From: Chryseobacterium gleum
Lineage (GTDB): Bacteria > Bacteroidota > Bacteroidia > Flavobacteriales_D > Crocinitomicaceae
Direction: 5' to 3'
DNA length: 64,000 bases
Assembly: GCA_945862165.1 (NCBI GenBank)
Contig: CAMAXI010000002.1
Span: 267,918 to 331,917, forward strand
The position numbers were made by a program, and so were the translations under genes. Every line of letters starts with the position of its first letter. Positions within the stretch are counted from its first letter, which is position 1. Below the pieces are notes generated by a model, which worked only from the letters and a program-made list of their open reading frames with translations, was not told the origin of the DNA and did no database searches. Below, piece after piece: positions 1 to 7,904 of this stretch.

Positions 1-1093
1 ACTCGAAATCATGGTACATCACTAACATATCTTTATCGTTTTCTTCCAACACCCATTTTTCGACCAAAATTTTCTCTAATAATTGTGCTGGCGAAGCATT
101 TTTCAATCCGATAGGCGCATCATTCTCGAAAATTCCTAACCATTTAAATTTGTGGAACAACTCATCATCACCCTTGGTAAACAAACGTTTAAACTTATCT
201 TCTACAGACTCACCTACTTGAAATGGTAAAAAAGCATTAATAAAATTACGTGGGGTTAAGTGTTCAGAGTTCTCCAATTTGTAACTGTCCTCCGTCATTC
301 CTAGTTCGACAAAAATATTCCATGCATAAGAAAATCCTGGTCTACGCAATGTACCACGATAAATAGTTGGAATATTATCTAATTGATAAATTGGTCTATA
401 CGAAAGTGAATTACGATTTGCATACCCTTCAAACTTTCCATATCCTTCAATTTCAACCACTTCTAAACGTTGAAATAAACGATTGTATGGAATGTATTTA
501 TATTCTTTCTCTTCGATAAAAGCAGCTGCTGGACCTTGTCCTGCAATCACCACATTTCTCGGATTCCACGTAAACTTATAATTCCACGGATTGGTATCGT
601 TGCTTGGTGCGATCAAACCACCACAAAATGACTTAAAACTATGAATTACTGCATCTTGAGTACTTATTTCATCTAAAATTTTAGAAGCAGACATGTGATC
701 TATCCCTGGATCCACACCGATTTCATTCATAATGATGATACCTGCCGCTTTTGCTTCTGCGTCCAATGCATTCATATCTTCCGAAACATAAGATGGAGTT
801 ATCAAATTGGTTTTAAGTGCAATACAATCTTTCGCTACTTCCAGGTGAAAACGTGCTGGTAGCATACTAATTACTAAATCAGCCTTTTCAATTTCAGGTT
901 TTCTTTCTTCTGGATCAAGGGCATTAAAAGATAATGCAACTCCTCGACGATGTCCATTTAACTTATGTTGAACCAATGCTAAATCTTGGTCGCAGACACG
1001 TAATTGCCAGTCAAATTTTTCAGAATGATCTAAAAAATAGCGTATTAAAGAAGAGCTAGAAAGTCCAGCACCCAAAAGAAGTATAGTTTTCAT
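1..1093 (-). CDS. Saccharopine dehydrogenase-like oxidoreductase (C-terminus cut by window edge)
   Basis: This reading frame starts at an ATG at 1093 and stays open to the left edge, so about 364 codons are seen and the C-terminus is missing. The N-terminus has a Rossmann dinucleotide-binding loop (ILLLGAGLSSSSLIRYFL). It is followed by ADLVISMLPARFHLEVA and the family stretch IIIMNEIGVDPGIDHMSA, both typical of the saccharopine dehydrogenase/LYS9-type reductase family. These enzymes interconvert saccharopine and 2-aminoadipate semialdehyde plus glutamate in lysine metabolism. No signal peptide is seen, so it is probably cytosolic. A glutaryl-CoA dehydrogenase-like gene 46 kb away could belong to the same lysine-degradation theme, but that link is inference. 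Family assignment is solid; the exact substrate is not shown. Confidence 0.85.
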   Translation of the reverse strand, partial: MKTILLLGAGLSSSSLIRYFLDHSEKFDWQLRVCDQDLALVQHKLNGHRRGVALSFNALDPEERKPEIEKADLVISMLPARFHLEVAKDCIALKTNLITPSYVSEDMNALDAEAKAAGIIIMNEIGVDPGIDHMSASKILDEISTQDAVIHSFKSFCGGLIAPSNDTNPWNYKFTWNPRNVVIAGQGPAAAFIEEKEYKYIPYNRLFQRLEVVEIEGYGKFEGYANRNSLSYRPIYQLDNIPTIYRGTLRRPGFSYAWNIFVELGMTEDSYKLENSEHLTPRNFINAFLPFQVGESVEDKFKRLFTKGDDELFHKFKWLGIFENDAPIGLKNASPAQLLEKILVEKWVLEENDKDMLVMYHDFE

Positions 1094-1164
1094 CAGTTAA
1101 TAGATTAACGATGCTAATTTAGAAATAAAAAGAGAGTATAGAATGATGAATGCTGATTTATGAA

Positions 1165-1518
1165 TTATTTTACAAACATCTCCACTGCTTTCGCAACTTG
1201 GTCTTTGGTGTTTCCAATCGTTACGTTTTCTCCATTAATACAAAATGGACGTTTCAAAAACGTATATTCTTCTAACAATAATGAACGATAATCTGCTTCT
1301 GTCAATTGTTTTTCATGCAGACCTTGAAGACGAAATTTTTGTGCTTTCTTAGAAAATAAGGCTTCATACGAACCTACTTTTGATTGGATCCAATCTAGTG
1401 TGGGAGCATCGATATTATTAACTTTTATATCCACTAATTCTATCGTTGAATCTGGATTAATTTCATTTAAAATGCGTTTACATGTAGAACATGTAGAAAG
1501 GTGATAAATGCGTTTCAT
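1165..1518 (-). CDS. ArsC/Spx-family thioredoxin-fold protein (arsenate reductase-like)
   Basis: A 117-residue protein of the ArsC/Spx/YffB family. The N-terminal CSTCKRIL motif supplies a CxxC redox pair in a thioredoxin fold, and the LKRPFCINGENVTIG stretch near the C-terminus matches the family 'RP' loop. Family members are glutaredoxin-dependent arsenate reductases or redox-sensitive regulators. No arsenic resistance genes (arsB, acr3, arsR) lie nearby, so an arsenate role is not supported by context. Its start codon directly follows the mgtE stop codon (1519), so the two are probably co-transcribed with mgtE first. Confidence 0.8.
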   Translation of the reverse strand: MKRIYHLSTCSTCKRILNEINPDSTIELVDIKVNNIDAPTLDWIQSKVGSYEALFSKKAQKFRLQGLHEKQLTEADYRSLLLEEYTFLKRPFCINGENVTIGNTKDQVAKAVEMFVK

Positions 1519-2865
1519 TTAAGCGTACATTAACATTCCAATACTAAAATAGATAAATAAGCCTAGTACATCATTCAAAGTTGTTATAAATGGACCGGTA
1601 GCAAGTGCGGGATCTATGTCGTATTTATCTAAAATCAATGGTATTAGAGTCCCCATAACTGCAGCAAAAACTATAACTACAAACAAGGAAGCACTAACTA
1701 CTATCCCTAAATCTATCGTTCCAAAAATACTTGCTATTCCAAAAATAAGTGAGGAACAAATAAGACCATTAAAAAGTCCTACCAATACCTCTTTTCCTAA
1801 CTTAGCGAAAATACTTTTAAACTGGTTTCCCTTTGCCAAAGATTGCACCACGATTGCGGACGATTGTACCCCAACATTTCCACCCATAGCTGTTATCATT
1901 GGAATAAAGAAAGCCAATGCAGGCACATGACTAATACTACCCTCAAACGAAGAAATTACTTTAGCGCCAAGGGTTCCTCCCAACATACCGATAATTAACC
2001 ATGGTAAACGTGCCTTGGTAATACGGAATATACTTGCATTGTCTTCTACTTTTTCCGAAATACCCGTTGCTAATTGGAAGTCACGATCTGCTTCTTCGCG
2101 GATAATATCTACAACATCATCAATGGTAATTCTACCAACCAGCTTATTTTGATAATCTAATACTGGAATGGATACCAACCCATATTTATCAAACAAACGC
2201 ATTACCTCATCTTGATCATCGGTCACCTTCACCGATATAATATTTTTAGCTTGGTATAAATCTCTAATTTTAAATCCTGGTTCTGAAAAAAATAAGGCTT
2301 TTAAAGATAAAACTCCCACTAACTTATTCAGATTATCCACCACATATATGGTATATACCTTATCTACTTCTTTTGCTTGCTCTCTAATTTCAGCCAAACA
2401 TTGTTCAACCGTCCAATCAATTTCTGCATGAAGAAACTCTTTTTGCATGAGTCCCCCTGCCGTATCTTCATCGTAATTTAGTAGGTCAACGATATCGTCT
2501 GCGGCATCATCATCCTCCATATGGGAGATTACTTCCTGAATCTCGGTATCATCATACTCGTATAAAATATCCGCCGCATCATCGGAATCCAAGTTTTCTA
2601 ATTGTTCTGCGATTTCCTTCTTAGAAAGTGATTTTAAGAAACGGTCGCGGACCTCTTCTTCCAACTCCATCAATACATCCGCCTGGGTTTCTTCATCCAT
2701 TCGGAAGTAGATGGCTTTCGCATCTACGTTAGGAAGTTCATCCAGAATTTCAGCAATATCTACGAAGTGTAATTCCAGGACATTTTTATCAATCCATTCA
2801 AAATCATTACTTTGAATTGCGATGTGGACTTGTTCTAAAAATTCTTTCGTAAGGTTGAACCGCAT
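1519..2865 (-). CDS. mgtE: MgtE-type magnesium transporter
   Basis: A 448-residue inner-membrane Mg2+ channel/transporter. It shows the expected order: an acidic helical MgtE N-domain (about residues 1-130, rich in D/E, e.g. DSDDAADILYEYDD), two CBS domains (about 130-255, with KLVGVLSLKAL and KLVGRITIDDVVD), then about five membrane helices in the last 165 residues, including the conserved PMITAMGGNVGVQSSAI. The frame is open for 30 codons further upstream, but that extension lacks family similarity and reaches into repeat-like DNA. The ATG at 2865 (MRFNLTKEF) is therefore preferred. The CBS and N-domains sense cytosolic Mg2+ in this family. It appears to lead a two-gene unit with the ArsC-like gene. 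Confidence 0.95.
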   Translation of the reverse strand: MRFNLTKEFLEQVHIAIQSNDFEWIDKNVLELHFVDIAEILDELPNVDAKAIYFRMDEETQADVLMELEEEVRDRFLKSLSKKEIAEQLENLDSDDAADILYEYDDTEIQEVISHMEDDDAADDIVDLLNYDEDTAGGLMQKEFLHAEIDWTVEQCLAEIREQAKEVDKVYTIYVVDNLNKLVGVLSLKALFFSEPGFKIRDLYQAKNIISVKVTDDQDEVMRLFDKYGLVSIPVLDYQNKLVGRITIDDVVDIIREEADRDFQLATGISEKVEDNASIFRITKARLPWLIIGMLGGTLGAKVISSFEGSISHVPALAFFIPMITAMGGNVGVQSSAIVVQSLAKGNQFKSIFAKLGKEVLVGLFNGLICSSLIFGIASIFGTIDLGIVVSASLFVVIVFAAVMGTLIPLILDKYDIDPALATGPFITTLNDVLGLFIYFSIGMLMYA

Positions 2866-2904
2866 GGTGATAGGTATTAGAGGTGCAAAGGTACTTAAAT
2901 TTGT

Positions 2905-3140
2905 TACTTTTTGGAGAATTTGCGATTTAGTAACACAGAGGTCACAATGACGCAAAGAAGCACAAAGATTTTCGCCGAGAATCTGGAGATAGTTGAAGTA
3001 TTTGACGGAATTATTGATGGCGCAGAGTTTTCTACTTTTAGTAGAAAATCAAGTGTATTTATTTTTGACTTTGTCAAAAATCTCTGCGTTCTCAAAAACG
3101 TGTTATCGTCAAAAAACTCAATAAACTCTGCGCAAAAAAA
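2905..3140. repeat. Degenerate intergenic repeat with nested hairpins
   Basis: Between two minus-strand genes lies a stretch with no credible gene but marked symmetry. A perfect hairpin TTTTCTACT/AGTAGAAAA (3028-3036/3040-3048) and a second, TTTTTGAC/GTCAAAAA (3062-3069/3073-3080), both have TTT loops. An outer inverted pair CGCAGAG (3021-3027) and CTCTGCG (3082-3088) encloses them. CTCTGCGC recurs at 3126-3133. The phrase ACACAGAGGTCACAATGACG at 2934-2953 resembles 'CTCTGCG/ACACAGAGG' spacers that I recall from many Bacteroidota intergenic regions. It is probably a repeat remnant; a structured RNA is the alternative. Confidence 0.5.
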
Positions 3141-3142
3141 CT

Positions 3143-3406
3143 CTACTTATCACACGCTTCTTTCAATTCAAGCATTTTAGCGCCGTCCATCGTTTGGAAA
3201 TCCACACATTTTTTTTCTTGATCCGCCTTTAGTTTTTTCATTTTTTTAAGGTCTTTCGCTGTTGCTTCGCGTTGCAATAATTCCGCAGAGAAAATTTCTA
3301 ATTTTTTTCCGGATTCAAGACACGAACAAATTTCGGTATTCGAAGAACAAGCTGTCAAGCTTAACGTAAAGATATACGCAGTAACACCAAGTATAAAAGA
3401 TTTCAT
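3143..3406 (-). CDS. Small predicted lipoprotein
   Basis: An 87-residue protein that begins with a lipoprotein signal: a basic start (MKSF), a hydrophobic core and the lipobox LTAC around residue 20, followed by SSN. The mature part (CSSNTEICSCLESGKK...) is short, charged and helical, with three further cysteines at CSC and KKC. It is probably exported and lipid-anchored. I recognise no named family. It sits alone, between the repeat-like region and a divergently transcribed aminotransferase gene. Confidence 0.7.
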   Translation of the reverse strand: MKSFILGVTAYIFTLSLTACSSNTEICSCLESGKKLEIFSAELLQREATAKDLKKMKKLKADQEKKCVDFQTMDGAKMLELKEACDK

Positions 3407-3463
3407 AGTAATGGAATTTTAAATTTTTCCCAAAATTAACAGAATGTTTAGCAAGGTTAATTA

Positions 3464-3496
3464 TTTGGTAATAAAAATTGTAATGTATTATATTTA
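3464..3496 (+). promoter_or_regulatory. Bacteroidota-type promoter candidate for the aminotransferase gene
   Basis: TTTG at 3464-3467 and TATATTTA at 3489-3496 (21-base spacing) approximate the TTTG-N19-TAnnTTTG consensus of the Bacteroidota primary sigma factor. The -7 box differs from consensus in its last base. It lies 32 bases upstream of the ATG at 3529. Inference from the match alone. Confidence 0.4.
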
Positions 3497-3528
3497 CGAT
3501 TGATATAATTTTAACACGAATTTCATTT

Positions 3529-4659
3529 ATGCAATCAAAATTACCACATATCGGAACGACCATTTTTACTACGATGTCGAAAATGGCCAATGATTATCAA
3601 GCGATTAACTTAGCACAAGGATTCCCGAATTTTCCGGTGGATGAACGTCTTGTACAATTATTACAAGAGACAAGTATTGAAAATGCACATCAATATGCCC
3701 CAATGGCTGGTCACCCCTTGTTATTACAAGAGATTGCTTTATTAACAGAGAAAAGTTATGGTCGTACAGTAAATTCAAATACCGAAGTATTAGTAACTGC
3801 TGGAGCAACACAAGCGATTTTCACGATTCTACAAGCATTGGTGCATGCTAACGACGAAGTGGTTATTTTAGACCCTGCATATGATTGTTATGCGCCATCT
3901 GTATTATTGGCTGGTGGCAAACCTATACACGTATCCTTGAAAGCTGATTTTATGCCTGACTGGGATAAAATTGAACAGGCTTGTAATGAGCGTACTAAAA
4001 TTTTATTTGTAAACAACCCACACAATCCATCTGGTCGTATATTTCAAGAAGCAGACATCCAAGCGATTGAAGGTATTTTAGCAAAATATCCTAACATCAT
4101 TTTGTTATCAGACGAAGTGTATGAATACATTACATTTGAGCAAAAACACATTTCTGCTAATACACGCAATTCATTGTTGGACCGAGCAGTAATTGTTTCT
4201 TCCTTTGGAAAGACCTTTCATATTACCGGCTGGAAAATGGGATATTTAATTGCACCAGAAGCTATTATGGTAGAAATTAAAAAAGTACATCAATTTTTAG
4301 TTTTTTGTGTGAATAGTGTAGCACAAATTACTTTGGCTAAATATTTACGTGAAAAAGATGTACAAACGCTTGGAGCTTATTACCAGGAAAAGCGTGACTT
4401 CTTTCGAAAATTACTAGAAAAAAGTCGATTTACCCTATTACCTTCGGAAGGCTCCTATTTCCAAACCGTTCGCTACGATGCTATCTCAACAGAAGGAGAT
4501 GTAGCATTTTGTGAACGTTTGGTAAAAGAATATGGCGTTGCAGCAATTCCGCTTTCCGTATTTTACAAAGATCAAACAGATACACATACCATTCGTTTTT
4601 GCTTTGCCAAAGACGATCAAACCTTAATAAACGCAGCAGAAAAATTATGCAAGATTTAA
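3529..4659 (+). CDS. PLP-dependent methionine/glutamine aminotransferase (YbdL/KAT type)
   Basis: A 376-residue fold-type I aminotransferase of class I/II. Visible landmarks are the N-terminal NLAQGFPNFPVD, the LFVNNPHNPSGR aspartate-loop region, LSDEVYEYI, and the PLP-lysine motif SSFGKTFHITGWKMGY. The NLAQGFPNF and HITGWK stretches are those of the YbdL/kynurenine aminotransferase/glutamine transaminase K group, which transaminates methionine, glutamine or aromatic acids with 2-oxo acids such as 4-methylthio-2-oxobutyrate. It overlaps the next gene, an omega-amidase, by 13 bases. This pairing fits a glutamine transaminase-omega-amidase route that regenerates methionine. Cytosolic. Confidence 0.88.
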   Translation: MQSKLPHIGTTIFTTMSKMANDYQAINLAQGFPNFPVDERLVQLLQETSIENAHQYAPMAGHPLLLQEIALLTEKSYGRTVNSNTEVLVTAGATQAIFTILQALVHANDEVVILDPAYDCYAPSVLLAGGKPIHVSLKADFMPDWDKIEQACNERTKILFVNNPHNPSGRIFQEADIQAIEGILAKYPNIILLSDEVYEYITFEQKHISANTRNSLLDRAVIVSSFGKTFHITGWKMGYLIAPEAIMVEIKKVHQFLVFCVNSVAQITLAKYLREKDVQTLGAYYQEKRDFFRKLLEKSRFTLLPSEGSYFQTVRYDAISTEGDVAFCERLVKEYGVAAIPLSVFYKDQTDTHTIRFCFAKDDQTLINAAEKLCKI

Positions 4660-5423
4660 AAGTTACCCTAGTACAAGCCAACCAAGTTTGGGAAGACAAA
4701 AAAGAAAATATGCGTCACTTCGAAGACCTATTAGCAGAAGTGGAAGAAACGGATATCATCGTTCTACCTGAAATGTTTCATACAGGGTTTACCATGCATG
4801 CAAAGAAATTTGCAGAGGAAATGAAAAAATCGTCTGCAATTAGTTGGTTACAATCCATGGCTGCTAAAAAAAATGCAGCAATTTACACTTCTTTTATTGC
4901 GAAAGAAGACGATTATTACTTTAATCGCGGTGTATTTGTGGAACCATCTGGAAAATATACCCATTACGACAAACGCAAATTATTCACCTTAGCGGGAGAA
5001 GAAAAAGTATTCAAAGCAGGTCATGTAAAAACTCGAGTGAACTACATGGGTTGGAAAATACAATTACAAATTTGTTACGATTTACGTTTCCCGGAAATTA
5101 CCAGAAATGGCTTACAAGACCATAAATCAGCTAAGTTTGATGCGTTATTATACATTGCAAATTGGCCTGAAAAACGCAATACACATTGGAAGGCTTTATT
5201 AACAGCTAGAGCGGTTGAAAATCAATGTTATGTTGTTGGTGTAAATCGCGTAGGGGAAGATGGTAAAGGGTTGACATATAGCGGAGATTCAGCTGCAATA
5301 AATGCGTATGGGGAATCTATTGCAAAATTAAAGGCGCATAAAGAAAGAGTAAAAACGGTGGTTTTATCTGCGGATCATTTGACGGAGGTGCGAACGCAAT
5401 TGCAATTTTTGAAAGATATATAA
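4647..5423 (+). CDS. Nitrilase-family omega-amidase (YafV-like)
   Basis: A 258-residue carbon-nitrogen hydrolase. The catalytic triad is visible: Glu in VLPEMFHTGF, Lys in HYDKRKLF and Cys in LQICYDLRFPE. Length and motifs fit the YafV/Nit2 omega-amidase branch, which hydrolyses 2-oxoglutaramate or 2-oxosuccinamate to the 2-oxo acid and ammonia. The ATG at 4647 (MQDLKVTL) is chosen over an upstream in-frame start at 4599 because family similarity begins there. The gene starts inside the end of the aminotransferase gene, which implies translational coupling. The pair makes transamination with glutamine irreversible. Confidence 0.88.
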   Translation: MQDLKVTLVQANQVWEDKKENMRHFEDLLAEVEETDIIVLPEMFHTGFTMHAKKFAEEMKKSSAISWLQSMAAKKNAAIYTSFIAKEDDYYFNRGVFVEPSGKYTHYDKRKLFTLAGEEKVFKAGHVKTRVNYMGWKIQLQICYDLRFPEITRNGLQDHKSAKFDALLYIANWPEKRNTHWKALLTARAVENQCYVVGVNRVGEDGKGLTYSGDSAAINAYGESIAKLKAHKERVKTVVLSADHLTEVRTQLQFLKDI

Positions 5424-5429
5424 AACAAA

Positions 5430-5460
5430 AAAGTCCTGATAGAAATTCTACCAGGACTTT
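5430..5460. terminator. Bidirectional terminator hairpin
   Basis: A 9-bp perfect stem AAAGTCCTG (5430-5438) and CAGGACTTT (5452-5460) has A-rich DNA on the left and T-rich DNA on the right. It lies between the convergent omega-amidase and Bax-inhibitor genes, so it can end transcripts from both sides. Confidence 0.75.
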
Positions 5461-5480
5461 ATACTTTTTACTAAGTACTC

Positions 5481-6197
5481 TTAATCTCTGTTTCCTAACA
5501 AACGTAATAAGGATAGGAATAAGTTGATGAAAAGGATGTACAACATCAAACCACCAATTAAGGCTAATTTATTGCGTTGTACGCCTTCTAACGTTGGATC
5601 ATTGCTAATGTGTTTCAATTGTTGCATTTGATACGCTGTTAAGCCAGTAAAAACAAACACACCTAAAACTGAAACAACAAAGTCCATTGTATCACTTTTC
5701 ATAAAGATGTTTACGATTGTTGCTATGAACATCCCGATAAAGACCATGTACAACAAACTTCCAAATTTAGTTAAGTCTGTTTTAGTAGTATATCCTAAAA
5801 TTGCCATCCCCGCAAAAGCACCTGCAGTAACTAAAAAAGTAGTATAAATAGATGCGATATCATATACCAAAAATATGGTACTCAAACTCAATCCCATTAA
5901 TGCAGAATAAACTCCAAAAAGAAGCAATAATACAGGTAAAGACAAGCGATTATAAGCCATTTGAATTAACAATCCCAATCCAACAGGGGCAAATACTACG
6001 AGGTAAAATAACCCTGATATACCACCGTTTGTAATAAAATACTTCATCACAAACTCAGGTGTACCACACAAATATGCTATTGCTCCAGAAATACCTAAAG
6101 CAGCAAACATATAGGAATACACATTTCTAAAAAACTCCGACGACATCGTCTTTGCATTTGCATCGTACTCTTGACGATTTAGTAAATTTTCAAACAT
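5481..6197 (-). CDS. Bax inhibitor-1/YccA family membrane protein
   Basis: A 238-residue protein with about seven membrane helices and a short charged N-terminus (MFENLLNRQEYDANAK). The conserved stretch SALMGLSLSTIFLVY and the pattern of helices match the BI-1/YccA/YbhL family, whose bacterial members form pH-sensitive Ca2+ leak channels or modulate FtsH. It is an inner-membrane protein. The C-terminal helix IGGLMLYILFINLFLSLLRLL is also typical. It is followed upstream by folE in the same orientation with a 17-base gap, so they may share a transcript. Confidence 0.88.
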   Translation of the reverse strand: MFENLLNRQEYDANAKTMSSEFFRNVYSYMFAALGISGAIAYLCGTPEFVMKYFITNGGISGLFYLVVFAPVGLGLLIQMAYNRLSLPVLLLLFGVYSALMGLSLSTIFLVYDIASIYTTFLVTAGAFAGMAILGYTTKTDLTKFGSLLYMVFIGMFIATIVNIFMKSDTMDFVVSVLGVFVFTGLTAYQMQQLKHISNDPTLEGVQRNKLALIGGLMLYILFINLFLSLLRLLGNRD

Positions 6198-6214
6198 AGT
6201 TTAACGTTTTTAAA

Positions 6215-6802
6215 TTAATGTAATTTGGCTTGCACCAAGCTAATAAACTCCTTACGTGTAGCATCATTTTGTAAAAACAAACCAGTAAACGCACTGGATG
6301 TCGTTACCGAATTTTGTTTTTGTACGCCACGCATTTGCATACACATATGACAACATTCTATTACGACAGCAACGCCTTTAGGTTTCAACGTTTCTTGAAT
6401 ACAGTCACGAATTTCGATGGTCAATCGTTCTTGCACCTGTAATCTTCGTGCAAAAGCATCTACTACACGCGGTATTTTACTTAAGCCAACAATCGTGCCA
6501 TTAGGAATATAAGCCACGTGTGCTTTACCGAAAAATGGCAACATATGATGTTCACACATAGAATATACTTCAATGTCCTTAACCAATACCATTTCGGAGT
6601 ATTCTTCTTGAAATAGAGCAGATTTCAGTATATCCGCAGGATTTAAATCATACCCATGCGTTAAAAATTGTAAGGCTTTCGCTACACGCTCTGGTGTTTT
6701 CAATAAACCTTCACGTTGTGCATTTTCTCCTAAATCGGACAAAATTTCAGTATAAACCGTTGAAATTTTGTCTGTTATTTCTTGTTTGTAATATTTTTCC
6801 AT
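6215..6802 (-). CDS. folE: GTP cyclohydrolase I
   Basis: A 195-residue enzyme that converts GTP to 7,8-dihydroneopterin triphosphate, the first step of folate, tetrahydrobiopterin and queuosine-type pterin pathways. The zinc and catalytic motifs are present: [20 protein letters not shown] (Cys and His) and [17 protein letters not shown] (second zinc cysteine and the RG motif). Length fits the short bacterial type. A PTPS/QueD homologue lies 51 bases upstream on the same strand, consistent with a shared pterin pathway. Confidence 0.97.
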   Translation of the reverse strand: MEKYYKQEITDKISTVYTEILSDLGENAQREGLLKTPERVAKALQFLTHGYDLNPADILKSALFQEEYSEMVLVKDIEVYSMCEHHMLPFFGKAHVAYIPNGTIVGLSKIPRVVDAFARRLQVQERLTIEIRDCIQETLKPKGVAVVIECCHMCMQMRGVQKQNSVTTSSAFTGLFLQNDATRKEFISLVQAKLH

Positions 6803-6853
6803 CGTATAAAAAGTTAAATTAGATTAATTCTAAATAATAAAAGACTAAAATAA

Positions 6854-7288
6854 TTAATACGGTTCATTTCCACCGAAATATTCGACGAAATTGTTTTCTG
6901 TTTCTTCCAATCTAATTTTTGCAAGGATACCACCTGCCTTTAAAATAGGTTGTTCTAAAATTTCCCAGATTTTAATAACTATGTTTTCAGTAGAAGGAAG
7001 AATATCTTTCATGCAAGCAACGTCGAGATTCAAATTTTTATGATCGAAAACATCTACCACTTCTGTTTTGATAATTTTACTCAAGTCTTTTAAGTTAATT
7101 ACAAACCCAGTTACTGGATTTGGAGTGCCTTTTACTGTGACAATTAAATTAAAATTATGTCCATGCCAGTTTTTGTTGGCACATTTTCCAAAAATTTCTT
7201 CGTTTTTTTCGTCCGACCAGTCATTACGTGACAATTTATGTGCAGCGTTGAAATGTTCTTTTCGAATGATATAGACAGTTTTACTCAC
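6854..7288 (-). CDS. 6-pyruvoyltetrahydropterin synthase / QueD family
   Basis: A 144-residue pterin synthase. Zinc ligands are His17 (EHFNAAHKL) and His42/His44 (WHGHNF). The catalytic Cys36 is separated from HGH by five residues (C-ANKNW-HGH). The Asp-His pair is in FDHKNLN and the pterin-anchoring Glu in ETENN. The C-x5-HGH spacing and overall sequence resemble animal PTPS (tetrahydrobiopterin branch) more than typical QueD enzymes, which usually have C-x3-HGH. The substrate is the product of the neighbouring FolE. Whether it makes 6-pyruvoyl- or 6-carboxy-tetrahydropterin cannot be settled here. Confidence 0.85.
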   Translation of the reverse strand: MSKTVYIIRKEHFNAAHKLSRNDWSDEKNEEIFGKCANKNWHGHNFNLIVTVKGTPNPVTGFVINLKDLSKIIKTEVVDVFDHKNLNLDVACMKDILPSTENIVIKIWEILEQPILKAGGILAKIRLEETENNFVEYFGGNEPY

Positions 7289-7409
7289 GTTATTTTTATT
7301 AACTATAGTATTAAATAATACTCAAGATGCAATCAATACTAAAATTACTATTTATTTTATTTCCACCTTTTATTAACTTCGTTGCTGCCTCGCGGTCATT
7401 GCCAAAAAA

Positions 7410-7445
7410 AGGTGGAGCCAAAAAAGTCTAGGCCATATATGGCTT
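7410..7445 (-). terminator. Hairpin downstream of the SRPBCC gene
   Basis: Read on the minus strand, the perfect 12-bp palindrome GCCATATATGGC is followed by CTAGACTTTTTTGG. This is a modest terminator-like structure just after the stop codon of the SRPBCC gene. The adjoining sequence (GGTGGAGCCAAAAAAGTC) is also repeat-like. Confidence 0.35.
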
Positions 7446-7453
7446 CAAAAATT

Positions 7454-7903
7454 CTACCCAAATACTTCTTCTACGATTTTGAATCGGTAGGCGAAAATTT
7501 CTTCTAATTTGGGTTTCACTAAAAATGGTTCAACTAATTTTCCAAGAAATCCAAGTGGTATAATGTACGAGACAATATCCGTCATTTCTACTCCTCCTTC
7601 CACTGCTTTAAAATGGTGTTCGTGGTGCCACATGGTATATGGACCTTTACGTTGCTCATCTACGAAAAACGATTTGTCTTTCACGTGGGTAATTTCTGTC
7701 ACCCACTCTACCGGAATTCCTAATAAAGGTTTTACCGTATACGCAATAATTAAACCTTCATACATTTTTGTAGGAACTTCTGTTTTCACATCAAATCCCA
7801 TGTACGACGGTGTAATGCGTTTCAAATTTGCTGGTGAGGAGAAAAAATCCCAACACGTTTGCAAATCCGTTTTGACAAATTGTTTTCGAATAAATTGGTG
7901 CAT
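7454..7903 (-). CDS. SRPBCC (START-like) family protein
   Basis: A 149-residue protein with the beginning and length of the SRPBCC/polyketide cyclase fold: an N-terminal strand, then LQTCWDFFSSPANLKRITP, a classic family entry. Further features are GIPVEWVTEITHV, GPYTMWHHEHHF and IVSYIIPLGFLG. Members bind hydrophobic ligands in a deep cavity; no substrate can be read from the sequence. Its start lies one base after the stop of the heptose epimerase gene, so the two are very likely co-transcribed. Confidence 0.8.
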   Translation of the reverse strand: MHQFIRKQFVKTDLQTCWDFFSSPANLKRITPSYMGFDVKTEVPTKMYEGLIIAYTVKPLLGIPVEWVTEITHVKDKSFFVDEQRKGPYTMWHHEHHFKAVEGGVEMTDIVSYIIPLGFLGKLVEPFLVKPKLEEIFAYRFKIVEEVFG

Positions 7904-7904
7904 A

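Noticed and set aside
1165..1518. Calling an arsenic resistance locus
   Set aside because: Only an ArsC/Spx-like protein is present; no ars regulator, efflux or methylase gene is near, and its partner is mgtE.
1616..1930. Plus-strand frame of 104 codons inside mgtE
   Set aside because: It is antisense to the conserved membrane region of mgtE and has the composition of a shadow frame.
2911..3180. Plus-strand frame of 89 codons starting MENLRFSNTEVTMTQRS
   Set aside because: It runs through hairpin- and CTCTGCG-rich repeat DNA and into the lipoprotein gene on the other strand. The translation has no family features.
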